The position numbers were made by a program, and so were the translations under genes. A stretch of DNA of 64,000 nucleotides from Pandoraea sp. PE-S2T-3 (GTDB taxonomy: Bacteria > Pseudomonadota > Gammaproteobacteria > Burkholderiales > Burkholderiaceae): assembly GCF_002179965.1 (NCBI RefSeq), contig NZ_NGUQ01000015.1:537724-601723 (forward strand), given 5' to 3'. Shown piece by piece: positions 27,825-36,916 of the stretch (positions are counted from its first letter, which is position 1; each line of letters starts with the position of its first letter). The notes under the pieces were generated by a model. That model had not been told where the DNA came from, did no database searches, and saw only the letters and a list, made by a program, of their open reading frames with translations.

Positions 27825-29165
27825 ATGAACCCTGCCCCTGCGAGCGTCGGTCACCGGCAACTCCTTCGTTTGGCCGTGCCCATTGTGCTCGCCAACCTCA
27901 CTCAGCCCCTGCTCTCGGCCGTGGACACGGCGGTCGCCGGCCATCTGCCGGGCCCCGCGTATCTGGGCGGTGTCGCCCTCGGGGCACTGCTGCTCAATCT
28001 GATCTTCTGGGGCTTCTCGTTCCTGCGCATGGGCACCACCGGCCTCGCAGCGCAGGCATTCGGGTCGCGTGACGCCGTCGCATTGCGCGACACCCTGTGC
28101 CGCGCGCTGGCGCTCGCCTTCTCGATCGGCGCCGTTCTGTTGTTGTTTCGTGAGCCGCTGGTATCGCTCGGGGTCTCGTGGCTGGGCGGCAGTGCGCAGG
28201 TGCAGACGCTCGGGCGCGAATACGCGGGCATTCGCATCCTCGCTGCGCCGCTGGCGCTCGGCAATTACGTCGTGCTCGGCTACCTGTTGGCCTGCCAGCG
28301 CGTACGGCAAGGACTGATGGTGCAGGTGTTCATCAATGTGGTGAACATCGTGGCGGTGATCGTCTTCGTGCGCGCGCTCGACTGGGGCGTGGCAGGGATC
28401 GCCATCGCTACGGCGCTGGCCGACGTGCTGGGCTTTGCGCTCGGCGCATGGCTGCTGTGGCTGGCCCGCACGCCGGGCCTGCCGCCACTGCGACTAGCCG
28501 CGCTGGTCGAGCGCAGCGCGCTGTGGCGGCTGCTGCGGCTCAATCTCGATATCTTCCTGCGCACGCTGTTCTTGCAACTCGCGTTCGCGTGGTTTGCCCG
28601 TGTCGGTGCCCGCCTTGGCGATACGACGCTGGCCGCCAACGCGCTGCTGCTCAACTTTCAGACGTTCATGGCCTATGGTCTCGACGGCTTTGCCCATGCG
28701 GCCGAAGCGCTGGTCGGCGCCTATGTCGGCGCACGCCAGCGCGAGGCCCTGCTCCATGCCATTCGCTTGTCGCTCGGATGGGCGCTCGGCTGCGCCGTGG
28801 CATTCGCACTGGTCTACGCCGTGGCCGGCGGCGCGATCATCGACACCCTGACCGATCAACCGGTGCTGCGCGCCGCCGCGCGCGAGTTCCTGCCGTGGGC
28901 GGTGATCTCGCCGATCGTTGCCGTGTGGTGTTTTCAGTTGGACGGCGTATTCATCGGCGCGACGCGCACGCGCGAGTTGCTCAGTTCGTCGCTGATCGGA
29001 CTCGTGGTGTTTGGCGCCGTGATGCCGTTCACGCTCGACGCGTGGGGCAATCACGGGCTCTGGCTGGCACTGATGTCATTTCTCGCCACGCGCGGTGTCG
29101 TGCTTGGCGTGCTGCTGCCGCGCATCTGGCGCGGCATGCCGTCAGCCGGGCTTCAGCGGCCCTGA
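27825..29165 (+). CDS. MATE-family efflux transporter (DinF-like)
   Basis: A 446-residue multidrug and toxin extrusion protein with about twelve helices. The first half begins RQLLRLAVPIVLANLTQPLL and contains DTAVAGHLPG; the second half begins near residue 225 with LRLNLDIFLRTLFLQLAF, and has LLLNFQTFMAYGLDGFAHAAE, split as LLLNFQTFMAYG and LDGFAHAAEALVG, the DinF signature. Exports cationic or oxidised compounds with Na+ or H+ in characterised members; the substrate here is unknown. The ATG at 27825 begins the conserved N-terminus. The last 13 bases overlap the convergent hisN-like gene. Confidence 0.9.
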   Translation: MNPAPASVGHRQLLRLAVPIVLANLTQPLLSAVDTAVAGHLPGPAYLGGVALGALLLNLIFWGFSFLRMGTTGLAAQAFGSRDAVALRDTLCRALALAFSIGAVLLLFREPLVSLGVSWLGGSAQVQTLGREYAGIRILAAPLALGNYVVLGYLLACQRVRQGLMVQVFINVVNIVAVIVFVRALDWGVAGIAIATALADVLGFALGAWLLWLARTPGLPPLRLAALVERSALWRLLRLNLDIFLRTLFLQLAFAWFARVGARLGDTTLAANALLLNFQTFMAYGLDGFAHAAEALVGAYVGARQREALLHAIRLSLGWALGCAVAFALVYAVAGGAIIDTLTDQPVLRAAAREFLPWAVISPIVAVWCFQLDGVFIGATRTRELLSSSLIGLVVFGAVMPFTLDAWGNHGLWLALMSFLATRGVVLGVLLPRIWRGMPSAGLQRP

Positions 29166-29959
29166 ATGCAGGCCAATGCGGCGGCGTGCAGTTCGGCGTT
29201 GGCGGCAGCCAGTACCCGGCCTTGTGAGGCCAGCGTGAGCGGCTGCCCGTCCCAGTCGGTAATCACACCGCCCGCGGCTTCGATCACCGGCGCGACCGCC
29301 AGATAGTCGTACGTCTGCAAGCCGGCTTCCATCACCAGTTCGATATGCCCGCTGGCCAGCAGGCCATAGGCGTAGCAATCGCCGCCGAAGCGACGGCGGC
29401 TCACCGCTTTCGTCAGGCGTTCGAATTGGGCGTACTCGGCGGCATCGAAGATGTCGGGCGACGTGGCATACACCGTCGCTTCGGCCAGCGATGTCACCGG
29501 ACTCGTCGCACAACGCTCGCCGTCGAAGCGCGCTTCGCGCACCCCGCTGGCGGCATCGTTCACGCCGACCCAGCGCTCGCCCGTGGCGGGCATGTCGATC
29601 ACCCCGACCACCGGCTTGCCGTCATGCAGCAGGGCCAGCAAGGTGCCCCACAGCGGGTGGCCGGTGATGAAGCTGCGCGTGCCGTCGATAGGGTCGACCG
29701 ACCAGACATATTCCGCATCGGGGTTGAGCTTGCCGAACTCCTCGCCCCAGATGCCGTGGGACGGATAACGCGCGGTGATCTGCTGGCGCAGCGCCGTCTC
29801 CACTTCGCGGTCGGCGATCGTCACCGGGCTTTCGTCCGCCTTGTCGTCCACCGCGAGACGGCGGCGAAACCAGCCGAGCGAAAGCGGCCGCACGGTGTCG
29901 GCCAGCGTGGCGGCAAAGGCGGCGTACTCGGCAACAGGGGTAACGGGGGCGGACGACAT
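29153..29959 (-). CDS. Inositol-monophosphatase-family phosphatase, HisN-like
   Basis: 268 residues, Mg-dependent and Li-sensitive fold. Metal site 1 is WGEEFG (71-76) and WSVDPIDGTRSFITG (86-100); the closing motif is TYDYLAVAPVIEAAGG near 218-233. The DPIDGTRSF form and length fit histidinol-phosphate phosphatase of the HisN type rather than SuhB, so histidine biosynthesis is the likeliest role, though 3'-phosphoadenosine or inositol phosphates remain possible. AAAGGAG precedes the ATG. It stands alone, away from the his operon. Confidence 0.85.
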   Translation of the reverse strand: MSSAPVTPVAEYAAFAATLADTVRPLSLGWFRRRLAVDDKADESPVTIADREVETALRQQITARYPSHGIWGEEFGKLNPDAEYVWSVDPIDGTRSFITGHPLWGTLLALLHDGKPVVGVIDMPATGERWVGVNDAASGVREARFDGERCATSPVTSLAEATVYATSPDIFDAAEYAQFERLTKAVSRRRFGGDCYAYGLLASGHIELVMEAGLQTYDYLAVAPVIEAAGGVITDWDGQPLTLASQGRVLAAANAELHAAALACIQGR

Positions 29960-30228
29960 GCGTGGGTCTCCTTTGAACTTTGCAGCGCGGCGATGGGAAT
30001 CAAGGCCTGCGAAAAATAAGGGGCATCGGCACAGCGCCGGGCGCTGGCCGATATTGTCGTCGAGTGCCTCCAGCGAGGCACATCAACGCCTCGCGATCAT
30101 ACAAGGTGCCGATGTCACGCGTCTGCATTACGCACCAATCCAGCGCAAAACGACACAAATTTGCTATGCTCGCGGCCTGACTGCCGGGCAAGCCCCGGCC
30201 TCCCCCCCCGCCTTCCCTCAGGATTCTC

Positions 30229-31149
30229 ATGCTTTCCGGTCGCGGCGTGATGCTCTCCGTCTCGGCATCCGTCTTGTTTGCAGTGATGCCTGCGCTTGTC
30301 TCGCAGCTTGCCCCGTTATCGGGGCTGGACGTGTTCGCCTGGCGCATTCTGCTCACACTCCCCGGTGCGCTGGTCATCGTCACCGTGCTCCAGCGCTGGC
30401 CCGTGCTCAAGCACACGATCTCGCACGTACTGCACCGCCCCGCCGCCCTTGGCGCGCTGGTGTTGTGTGCCGTGTTGCTGGGCGTGCAACTCTGGCTGTT
30501 CGTCTGGGCGCCGTTGCAGCAACGCATGCTCGACGCGTCGCTCGGCTACTTTCTGCTGCCGCTCACGATGGTGCTGGCCGGACGCACGGTGTACAAGGAG
30601 CGCCTGAGCCCGCTGCAAACGCTTGCGGTGACCTTCGCGATCGTCGGTGTCGCCCACGAGTTGTGGGCCACGCGCGCGCTGTCGTGGGTGACCGCGCTCA
30701 TCATGTTCGGCTATCCGCCGTACTTCATGCTGCGCCGCCAGTTGCGGCTCGACGCCCTATGCGGCTTTGTACTGGAAATGCTGCTGATGACCCCGGTGGC
30801 CGCCATTTTGCTCTGGCACGCATGGCCGCAGAACGCCATGGTGCTGGCCGAGCCGCGCTTCTGGCTATGGTTGCCCGCCCTCGGCCTGCTGAGCGCCAGT
30901 GCGCTGGCCGGCACCTTCGGTGCGGCACGGCTGCTGCCCATTGGGCTGTACGGCATTCTGGGCTACGTCGAGCCGGTGCTGCTCTTCGCGGTGTCGCTGT
31001 TTGTGCTGGGCGAACCGTTCACCGCGCAAGGCCTGTGGACCTATGTGCCGATCTGGATCGGCGTCGCGCTGGTCGTCTTCGACAGTGTGCGCACCTTGCG
31101 CCGCCAGCGGCTTGGCCGCCCTGCCCCAGCAGGCGTGCCCGAGGCCTGA
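30229..31149 (+). CDS. rarD: RarD-type EamA transporter
   Basis: A 306-residue ten-helix carrier with the features of RarD: a first helix GVMLSVSASVLFAVMP, the segment LDVFAWRILLTLP, LDASLGYFLLPLTMVLAGR, and IGLYGILGYVEPVLLF near residue 240. RarD is classed as a permease linked to chloramphenicol sensitivity, but its natural substrate is not known. AGGATTCTC before the ATG at 30229. Single gene, divergent from the HisN-like gene across 270 bases with no recognised site. Confidence 0.85.
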   Translation: MLSGRGVMLSVSASVLFAVMPALVSQLAPLSGLDVFAWRILLTLPGALVIVTVLQRWPVLKHTISHVLHRPAALGALVLCAVLLGVQLWLFVWAPLQQRMLDASLGYFLLPLTMVLAGRTVYKERLSPLQTLAVTFAIVGVAHELWATRALSWVTALIMFGYPPYFMLRRQLRLDALCGFVLEMLLMTPVAAILLWHAWPQNAMVLAEPRFWLWLPALGLLSASALAGTFGAARLLPIGLYGILGYVEPVLLFAVSLFVLGEPFTAQGLWTYVPIWIGVALVVFDSVRTLRRQRLGRPAPAGVPEA

Positions 31150-31271
31150 CGCGAATCAGCCTGAACCGCAACCTCGGGCGGGCTAGCCCGGGGGCGATGG
31201 CAAGCCTCGCAGTGGGCACTGATAAGGCGGCAGGCTATACTCGCGTGAGCCAGTCAGGTCAGACCAATACG

Positions 31272-31526
31272 ATGAAAAAACTCGCCAAGATCGCCATGTT
31301 GTTGTCCTCGGGGATGCTGACACTTTCGCTCTCCGCCTGCGGGACTTCCGCGCCGCTATTCACGTCCGACGGCCGCCCCACGCAGCAGATTCAATGCTCC
31401 GCCGCGTCGAGTGGCGACTGCGATCAACGCGCCCGCACCCAATGCGCCGGCAAGAATTACGATGTGCTCACCCGCGATGTGAGCGGCAATGTCGCCAATC
31501 TGGTGATTGCCTGTCAGGCAAACTGA
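31272..31526 (+). CDS. Small lipoprotein
   Basis: An 84-residue lipoprotein precursor: MKKLAKIAMLLSSGMLTLS leads to the lipobox LSAC at residues 20-23, giving a mature protein starting CGTSAPLF. The mature part carries three more cysteines (QCSAAS, GDCDQ, TQCAGK, and a final IACQAN), suggesting disulfides in the periplasm. No named family recognised; similar small Cys-containing lipoproteins are common in Burkholderiales. A weak GGTCAG stands before the ATG. It lies downstream of rarD by 122 bases and need not be cotranscribed. Confidence 0.75.
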   Translation: MKKLAKIAMLLSSGMLTLSLSACGTSAPLFTSDGRPTQQIQCSAASSGDCDQRARTQCAGKNYDVLTRDVSGNVANLVIACQAN

Positions 31527-31723
31527 TTTCCGCTTCAACACGGCATTCCCGGCCGGCCGCGCACCCTGACGTGCGCGCGCCGGCCGTTGGCATTACGATG
31601 CGTTATTGCGTGCCGTCAATTCCCCCGCATCCGGTTGCATGACTTTCGATGCGTGCGGTGCGAGAATAAAAACATCCCGGATTCCCAATCCGCCAGCTCA
31701 CCAGCCCTCAAGAGGACGCCATC

Positions 31724-32185
31724 ATGTATGACCGCATTCTGGTATCGATCGACGGTAGTACGCCTTCCAATCGCGCTATCGACGAGGCCGTGAAACTCGT
31801 TGCCCTGAGCCAGGGCAAGATTCGTCTGGTCTCGGTGGTGCCGTCGCTCGCCAATGCCTACGCTGCCGGCGCTTACAGCGGCTTTGTGCCGCTCGAGAGC
31901 CAGGAATCGTTCGAGAAGGAAACAAGCGAGATCCTCGCGACGGCGCAGGCCGACTTGAAAAAGCGCGGCGTGGACGTCGAAACGAAGCTGGTCACGCTCG
32001 ACGCCGGTACCGACGAGATCGCCGATGCCGTGCTGCGCGAAGCGCAGGAATGGAGCGCCGACGTGATCGTGCTCGGCACGCACGGCCGCCGTGGTATCAA
32101 CCGCCTGTTGCTGGGCAGCGTAGCAGAAACGCTGTTGCGCATCACGACCGTGCCGGTGCTGCTCGTCAAGGCCGCCGACAAGTAA
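31724..32185 (+). CDS. Universal stress protein, UspA family
   Basis: A 153-residue single-domain Usp. It opens YDRILVSIDGSTPSNRAIDE and carries the ATP-binding loop GTHGRRGINRLLLGSVAE near 125-142 (G-x2-G-x9-GS), so it is an ATP-binding type rather than true UspA. Such dimeric proteins accumulate in stress and starvation. AGAGGA ribosome site before the ATG, and a strong terminator follows at 32227. Single-gene unit. Confidence 0.95.
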   Translation: MYDRILVSIDGSTPSNRAIDEAVKLVALSQGKIRLVSVVPSLANAYAAGAYSGFVPLESQESFEKETSEILATAQADLKKRGVDVETKLVTLDAGTDEIADAVLREAQEWSADVIVLGTHGRRGINRLLLGSVAETLLRITTVPVLLVKAADK

Positions 32186-32226
32186 TCAGCGCCACGGCGG
32201 CTCCGGCAGCAAAGCCCGCCTGAAGC

Positions 32227-32257
32227 AAAACGGCACGCCCCTGCGGCGTGCCGTTTT
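32227..32257. terminator. Bidirectional terminator
   Basis: 13-bp perfect stem AAAACGGCACGCC / GGCGTGCCGTTTT with a five-base loop and T-rich flank on both strands. It ends the usp gene on the plus strand and the ABC importer operon on the minus strand. Confidence 0.92.
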
Positions 32258-32299
32258 GTTTTGTATCCTCATCAATCAGTGCATCAGCACATCAACGCA

Positions 32300-33208
32300 T
32301 CACCGAATCCCCGCGCGCATGAACGACTGCACGAACTGACGCTGGAACAGCAGGAACGCGATAAACAGCGGCGCGGCAGTCATCAACGTGGCGGCCGTAA
32401 TCAGCGACCAGTCGATGCCCTGATCGGTCGACGAGAAGATCTGCAAGCCCACCGTGAGCGGACGCGTCTCAACCGAGTTGGTCACGATCAGCGGCCACAG
32501 GAAGTTGTTCCAGTGATGGCTGATCGACACCAGCGCGTACGCCACATACACCGGTCGCGCCAGCGGCACGTATACGCGCCACAACACCTGCCACGCATTC
32601 GCCCCTTCCACGCGCGCCGCATCGTCGAGCTCCTTCGGCACCGTCTTGAACGCCTGCCGCAGCAGAAAGATGCCGAACGCCGAGGCAAAGTACGGCAGTG
32701 CGATGCCGAGAATCGAGTCGCGCAGCCCCATCCACGCGATCGTGCGGTAGTTCTCGACGATCAGCACGTCGGGCATCACCATCAGTTGCAGCAACACGAT
32801 CATGAATGCGACTTCGCTGCCACGGAACGTGAAGCGCGCGAACGCGTAGGCCGCGAGCGTCGCGAGCACCAGCTGCGCCGCGAGAATCACCGTGACCAGC
32901 ACGAAGGTATTGATCAGATACCGGCCAAACGGGGCCGCCTGCCACGCGTGCACGAAATTATCGAGCGTGAGCGGTGCGGAGAGCGAGAACCGCGTTGCGT
33001 AGGCCGACGGGTGAAACGCGCTCCACAGCGCATAGAGCAATGGCAGCAGCCAGAGCAAGCCAAGCAACCACGCGCCGGCGATGTCGACAAGGCGGGTGTC
33101 GCCGGTAGCGGAAAACGCGGGCAACGCCGCGCGCGGCTCTTTCCCGCCAGCGGCAGTCGCCGGATCGATCGGGCGGGAAGTCTGAAGCGGCTGTGCGGGT
33201 GTCGTCAT
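32300..33208 (-). CDS. CUT1 ABC transporter permease, UgpE-like
   Basis: 302-residue inner-membrane permease with six helices after a 45-residue Pro/Ala-rich cytosolic tail. The EAA loop is DDAARVEGANAWQVLWRVYVP, split DDAARVEGANA and WQVLWRVYVP, near residues 194-214. It pairs with the permease encoded just upstream, whose stop overlaps this start by four bases (ATGA). Order in the operon is ATPase, binding protein, permease A, permease B, matching glycerol-3-phosphate and sugar importers; the substrate is not fixed. Confidence 0.9.
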   Translation of the reverse strand: MTTPAQPLQTSRPIDPATAAGGKEPRAALPAFSATGDTRLVDIAGAWLLGLLWLLPLLYALWSAFHPSAYATRFSLSAPLTLDNFVHAWQAAPFGRYLINTFVLVTVILAAQLVLATLAAYAFARFTFRGSEVAFMIVLLQLMVMPDVLIVENYRTIAWMGLRDSILGIALPYFASAFGIFLLRQAFKTVPKELDDAARVEGANAWQVLWRVYVPLARPVYVAYALVSISHHWNNFLWPLIVTNSVETRPLTVGLQIFSSTDQGIDWSLITAATLMTAAPLFIAFLLFQRQFVQSFMRAGIR

Positions 33209-34080
33209 TGGTAGTGCGTGCGCGAATCGAGCAGACGGAATTTCACGAAGGCAACCACGGCCAGCAGGGTGAGCAATACCACCGTGAGTGCCGCCGCGTA
33301 CGACGTGTCCCAGAAGCTGAACGCCACCTGATAGATGTAGTACAGCAGCAGTTGCGTGGCGTTATCGGGCCCGCCACGCGTCATCACCACTACGTGATCG
33401 ACCAGACGGAAGGCGTTGATCACCGCGTTGATCACCACGAACAGCGTCGTCGGCATGAGCAGCGGCCATTGCACCCGGCGGAAGAACTGCCAGCGCGACG
33501 CGCCTTCCAGTGCCGCGGCTTCCGCGAGCGTCGGCGAGATCTGTTGCAGCGCCGCCAGATAAAAAATCATGAAGAACCCGGCTTCTTTCCAGATCGTCAC
33601 GATCATCAACGCAGGCAACGCCGTGCCCGGCTGCCCCAGCCAGTTGTAATCGCTGCCGCCAAACGCTTGCGAGATCTGCGCGATCAGGCCGTATTGCGGC
33701 GTATAGAAGAAGAGCCAGATGTTCGCCACCGCAATCATCGGCAAGATGGCTGGCGTGAAATACGCGAGACGCAGCAGCGCGCGCCCCGGCACCTGACGGT
33801 GCACCCAAAGCGCCATGGCAATCGAGATCGCCATCGCGAGCGGCACAGTAATCAGCGCAAACAGCACGTTGTTACGCAACGCTTGCCAGAACACCGGGTC
33901 GTCGAGCAACAACTGATAGTTCTCGGCCCCCACGTAGACCGAAGGCGCCCCCGCACGTGCTGTCGAAAAGAAGCTGTGCCACAAGGTGGCCACCGCCGGA
34001 TAGTGCGTGAAGGCGACGAGCAGCACCAGCGCCGGTAACAGCAGCAGCCAGGGCACCCACGAGGAGGAAGAGCGGTTCAT
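33205..34080 (-). CDS. CUT1 ABC transporter permease, UgpA-like
   Basis: 291 residues from the ATG at 34080; the longer frame to 34134 is not supported. Six helices, with the EAA loop EAAALEGASRWQFFRRVQWP near 195-215, and RLVDHVVVMTRGGPDNAT, the usual periplasmic-end motif of UgpA/MalF-type subunits. Translationally coupled to the next permease. A large hairpin separates it from the binding-protein gene and probably lowers its relative level. Confidence 0.9.
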   Translation of the reverse strand: MNRSSSSWVPWLLLLPALVLLVAFTHYPAVATLWHSFFSTARAGAPSVYVGAENYQLLLDDPVFWQALRNNVLFALITVPLAMAISIAMALWVHRQVPGRALLRLAYFTPAILPMIAVANIWLFFYTPQYGLIAQISQAFGGSDYNWLGQPGTALPALMIVTIWKEAGFFMIFYLAALQQISPTLAEAAALEGASRWQFFRRVQWPLLMPTTLFVVINAVINAFRLVDHVVVMTRGGPDNATQLLLYYIYQVAFSFWDTSYAAALTVVLLTLLAVVAFVKFRLLDSRTHYQ

Positions 34081-34104
34081 CGACAGTCCATCGATTCGGT
34101 ACTC

Positions 34105-34159
34105 GGGACCGGACACCCCGGCACGTCGTGACATCGATGTGCCGGCATGTCGCGGTCCC
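34105..34159. repeat. Long stem-loop after the binding-protein gene
   Basis: Nested pairing GGGACC/GGTCCC (34105-34110, 34154-34159), GACA/TGTC and CCGGCAC/GTGCCGG (34118-34124, 34139-34145). It begins 10 bases past the binding-protein stop. No T tract, so an RNA stabiliser or partial attenuator is likely. Confidence 0.75.
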
Positions 34160-34168
34160 GCATTTCAA

Positions 34169-35473
34169 TTAGCGAGCGTAAGCACGCAGGATGCGATCCG
34201 ATTCGCGTTGCGCATCGTCAAGCGCCTGCTTCGGCGACTTGGTGCCCGTCAACGCGGCTTGCAGCGCGTCGTTGAGCGCCTTGGTCACGCGCTGGTTGTC
34301 GTGCGTCGAGAACTCGGCGACGCTGCTGCCCAGTTGATCGCGCGCGACCGCCGCTGCCGGCACCTTCTGCACGTATTGCTTCATCGCCGGCGTCTCCCAC
34401 GCGGCCGGCGTCACGGCCACGTAGCCCGTATCGATACCGAACTGCGCCGCACGCTCCGGCGTGGTAGCCCACTTGATGAAGGTCATCGCTGCCTGCTTCT
34501 CTTCCGGCGTGCTCTTCTTGAACACGTAGAAGTTGCCGCCGCCGGTCGGGCTGCCGCCGCGCACCTTCGCCGGCATCTTGCCCACGCCGAACGGGAACGT
34601 GGCGTTGGTGCGAATGTTGGTCAGGTTGCCCGTGGTCGTGTAGATGATCGCGGCCTTCTTCTCGAGGAAATCCTTCGGCGTGGTGCCCCACTCGATCGAC
34701 CCCGTCGGCATGGCCTTGTACTTGGTCGCGAGATCCACCCAGTACTGGAGCGATTCGACCGCTTGCGGCGCATTCAGGAACGTCTTGGTACCCGACGCGT
34801 TCATCAGCTCGATACCGGCCGGCGTGGTGAACGCCTGGAACAGCCAGTAACCGAAGCCCGTCGACGGCACCTTGATCCCCCACTGCGTCACGTTGCCCGA
34901 CGCATCGCGCTTGGTCAGCTTCTGCGCGTAGGCGGCAAGTTCTTCCCAGTTGGCCGGGGCACGATCCGGGTCGAGACCGGCTTCACGGAACAGGTCCTTG
35001 TTCCAGTACATCACGATGGTCGAACGCTGGAACGGCACGCCCCACGTGTGACCGTTGATGCGCGAGTTCATCATCAGCGCCGGGTAGAAGCCGTCGAGCC
35101 ACTGCTTGTCGGCCAGCGTGCTGGCGATGCTGTCGATCGGCACCACGGCATCTTCGTCGATGAGCGTGAACACGTCAGCGGCGGCCAGGACGGCCAGTTG
35201 CGGCGGCGTGCCGGCCTTGGCGGCCGTCAGTGCCTTGACCACCGAATCCTGATAGGTCCCGGCGTAGACCGGCTTGAGCTTGATGTTCGGATGATCTTTT
35301 TCGAAGTCGGCCACCAGATCGTTGATGATCTTGGTCACCGGGCCGCCAACGGCCACCGGGTAGTAGAACGTCAGTTCGACCGGCTTTTGCTGCGCCATGG
35401 CCGAGGTCGTCAGGCCGCCCATTGCCAGTGCGGCAAGACTGGCCGCAAACGTTTTCAGAATCGTGCGTCGCAT
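34169..35473 (-). CDS. ABC transporter solute-binding protein, UgpB-like
   Basis: 434 residues with a signal peptide (MRRTILKTFAASLAALAMGG to SAMAQ, residues 1-28). Family 1 solute-binding fold: ELTFYYPVAVGGPVTKIIND, split ELTFYYPVAV and GGPVTKIIND, then ADFEKDHPNIKLKPVYAGTY near 55-73. The opening differs from true UgpB (which has a Trp-His pair), so glycerol-3-phosphate is not assured; sugars, polyols or phosphodiesters are possible. Secreted to the periplasm to deliver ligand to the two permeases downstream. GGGGAA upstream of the ATG. Confidence 0.88.
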   Translation of the reverse strand: MRRTILKTFAASLAALAMGGLTTSAMAQQKPVELTFYYPVAVGGPVTKIINDLVADFEKDHPNIKLKPVYAGTYQDSVVKALTAAKAGTPPQLAVLAAADVFTLIDEDAVVPIDSIASTLADKQWLDGFYPALMMNSRINGHTWGVPFQRSTIVMYWNKDLFREAGLDPDRAPANWEELAAYAQKLTKRDASGNVTQWGIKVPSTGFGYWLFQAFTTPAGIELMNASGTKTFLNAPQAVESLQYWVDLATKYKAMPTGSIEWGTTPKDFLEKKAAIIYTTTGNLTNIRTNATFPFGVGKMPAKVRGGSPTGGGNFYVFKKSTPEEKQAAMTFIKWATTPERAAQFGIDTGYVAVTPAAWETPAMKQYVQKVPAAAVARDQLGSSVAEFSTHDNQRVTKALNDALQAALTGTKSPKQALDDAQRESDRILRAYAR

Positions 35474-35565
35474 GTCGCTTGGTTCCCCATGAAAGCGTGG
35501 TGGTGTGACTCGTAGTTTTGTGGTGATCCGCCGAAGCCGTGCGCGTGGTGCGCCGGTCAGGCGTG

Positions 35566-36780
35566 TTATGCGGTGGTCGCGGTGGTCGCTGCCGTCGTGG
35601 CTTGCAGCGTGGCCGGCGGCACCATCGTCGCGAGTGACGCAGGCGCATCGGCCACGTCAGGCGCGTCGTCCCCGGCGGCGGCAGTGGCGGCAGTGGTGTG
35701 ATGCCCCTGCCCTGCCGCCAGACTCGTGCGCAAGCCGGTGTCGACGTCGAACAAGTGCTGATCGGCCGCATCCCATTGCAGGCCGATGGCGTCGCCCGGT
35801 GCAAACGGACGATGCCCCGGCACGCGCGTGGCGATCTCACCCGCCGCGCCCAGCGTGCAGGCAACCAACGTGTCCGCGCCGAGATATTCGACCGCGCTCA
35901 CGGTGGCAAGTACGGCACCCACGGACGTCGGCGGCACGGCGAAGACATGTTCCGGGCGCAGGCCCAGCAGCGCACGCTCCCGTGTGCCCGCCGAGGCGAG
36001 TGCCGGGCCGGTCTGGCCCGCCGGCACCAGCGCTTCGCCATGACGCACCAGTTGCAGCAACTGCATCGGCGGCGTGCCGATAAAGCTCGCAGCAAAGCGG
36101 GTTGCGGGGGCGGTGTAAAGGGATTGCGGTGCGCCGGCCTGTTCGATGCGGCCATCGCGCAGCAGCACGACCTGATCGGCCATGCTCATGGCTTCGGTCT
36201 GATCGTGGGTCACATAGACCAGCGTCATGCCGAGCTTTTGTTGAAGCGCACGAATCTCGCGACGCATCTCCTGACGCAGTTGCGCGTCGAGATTCGAGAG
36301 CGGTTCGTCCATCAGGCAGACCGAGGTCTCCGCAATCACAGCGCGGCCCAGTGCCACGCGTTGCTGCTGACCGCCGGAGAGTTGCGAAGGCTTGCGATCC
36401 AGATAGGGCGCGAGGCCCAGCAGGTCGGCCACGCGGGCCAGACGCTGCGGGTAGCCGCTAGACGGCTCTCCACGCACGCGCAAGCCGAACAGCAGGTTCT
36501 CGCGCACCGACAGATGCGGGAACAGCGCATACGACTGGAACACCATCGAGAGCTTGCGACGCGCGGGCGGAAGATGGGTCACGTCGGTGTCACCGAGCAG
36601 AATACGGCCGCTGCTTGGCGTCTCGAGGCCCGCGATCATGCGCAGCAGCGTCGATTTGCCGCAACCCGACGGGCCGAGCAGCACCACGAGCGAGCCAGCC
36701 TCAGCGGAAAAGCTCACCTCGTGAAGCGCGTGTGTATCGCCCCATTGCTTGCTGACGGAATCGATGGTGAGCGATGACAT
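35566..36780 (-). CDS. ABC transporter ATPase, UgpC/MalK-like
   Basis: 404 residues from the ATG at 36780. Walker A GPSGCGKST (38-46), Q-loop FQSYALFPH, signature LSGGQQQR, Walker B VCLMDEPLSNLD, H-loop VYVTHDQTEA; then a TOBE/OB regulatory domain to about residue 345. An extra C-terminal tail of about 50 residues is rich in Ala and Thr (ending TTAATTATTA) and is not part of the family. First gene of the four-gene importer; 92 bases before the binding protein. Confidence 0.92.
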   Translation of the reverse strand: MSSLTIDSVSKQWGDTHALHEVSFSAEAGSLVVLLGPSGCGKSTLLRMIAGLETPSSGRILLGDTDVTHLPPARRKLSMVFQSYALFPHLSVRENLLFGLRVRGEPSSGYPQRLARVADLLGLAPYLDRKPSQLSGGQQQRVALGRAVIAETSVCLMDEPLSNLDAQLRQEMRREIRALQQKLGMTLVYVTHDQTEAMSMADQVVLLRDGRIEQAGAPQSLYTAPATRFAASFIGTPPMQLLQLVRHGEALVPAGQTGPALASAGTRERALLGLRPEHVFAVPPTSVGAVLATVSAVEYLGADTLVACTLGAAGEIATRVPGHRPFAPGDAIGLQWDAADQHLFDVDTGLRTSLAAGQGHHTTAATAAAGDDAPDVADAPASLATMVPPATLQATTAATTATTA

Positions 36781-36916
36781 GGCCGGATATGCAGGAGCCC
36801 TGACGGGCGCCGGGATCGTAAAACCCCGACCATAACCGGCCATCGATGGCAGTTTGATGACATGTCACATCCCCGGTATTGCACGGGGTTGGGGCCGCTC
36901 CCCCTAACGTTGTGAC

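Noticed and set aside
29775..31526. 583-codon plus-strand frame across HisN-like, RarD and the lipoprotein
   Set aside because: Only its last 84 codons are a real gene; the rest is a shadow of neighbours.
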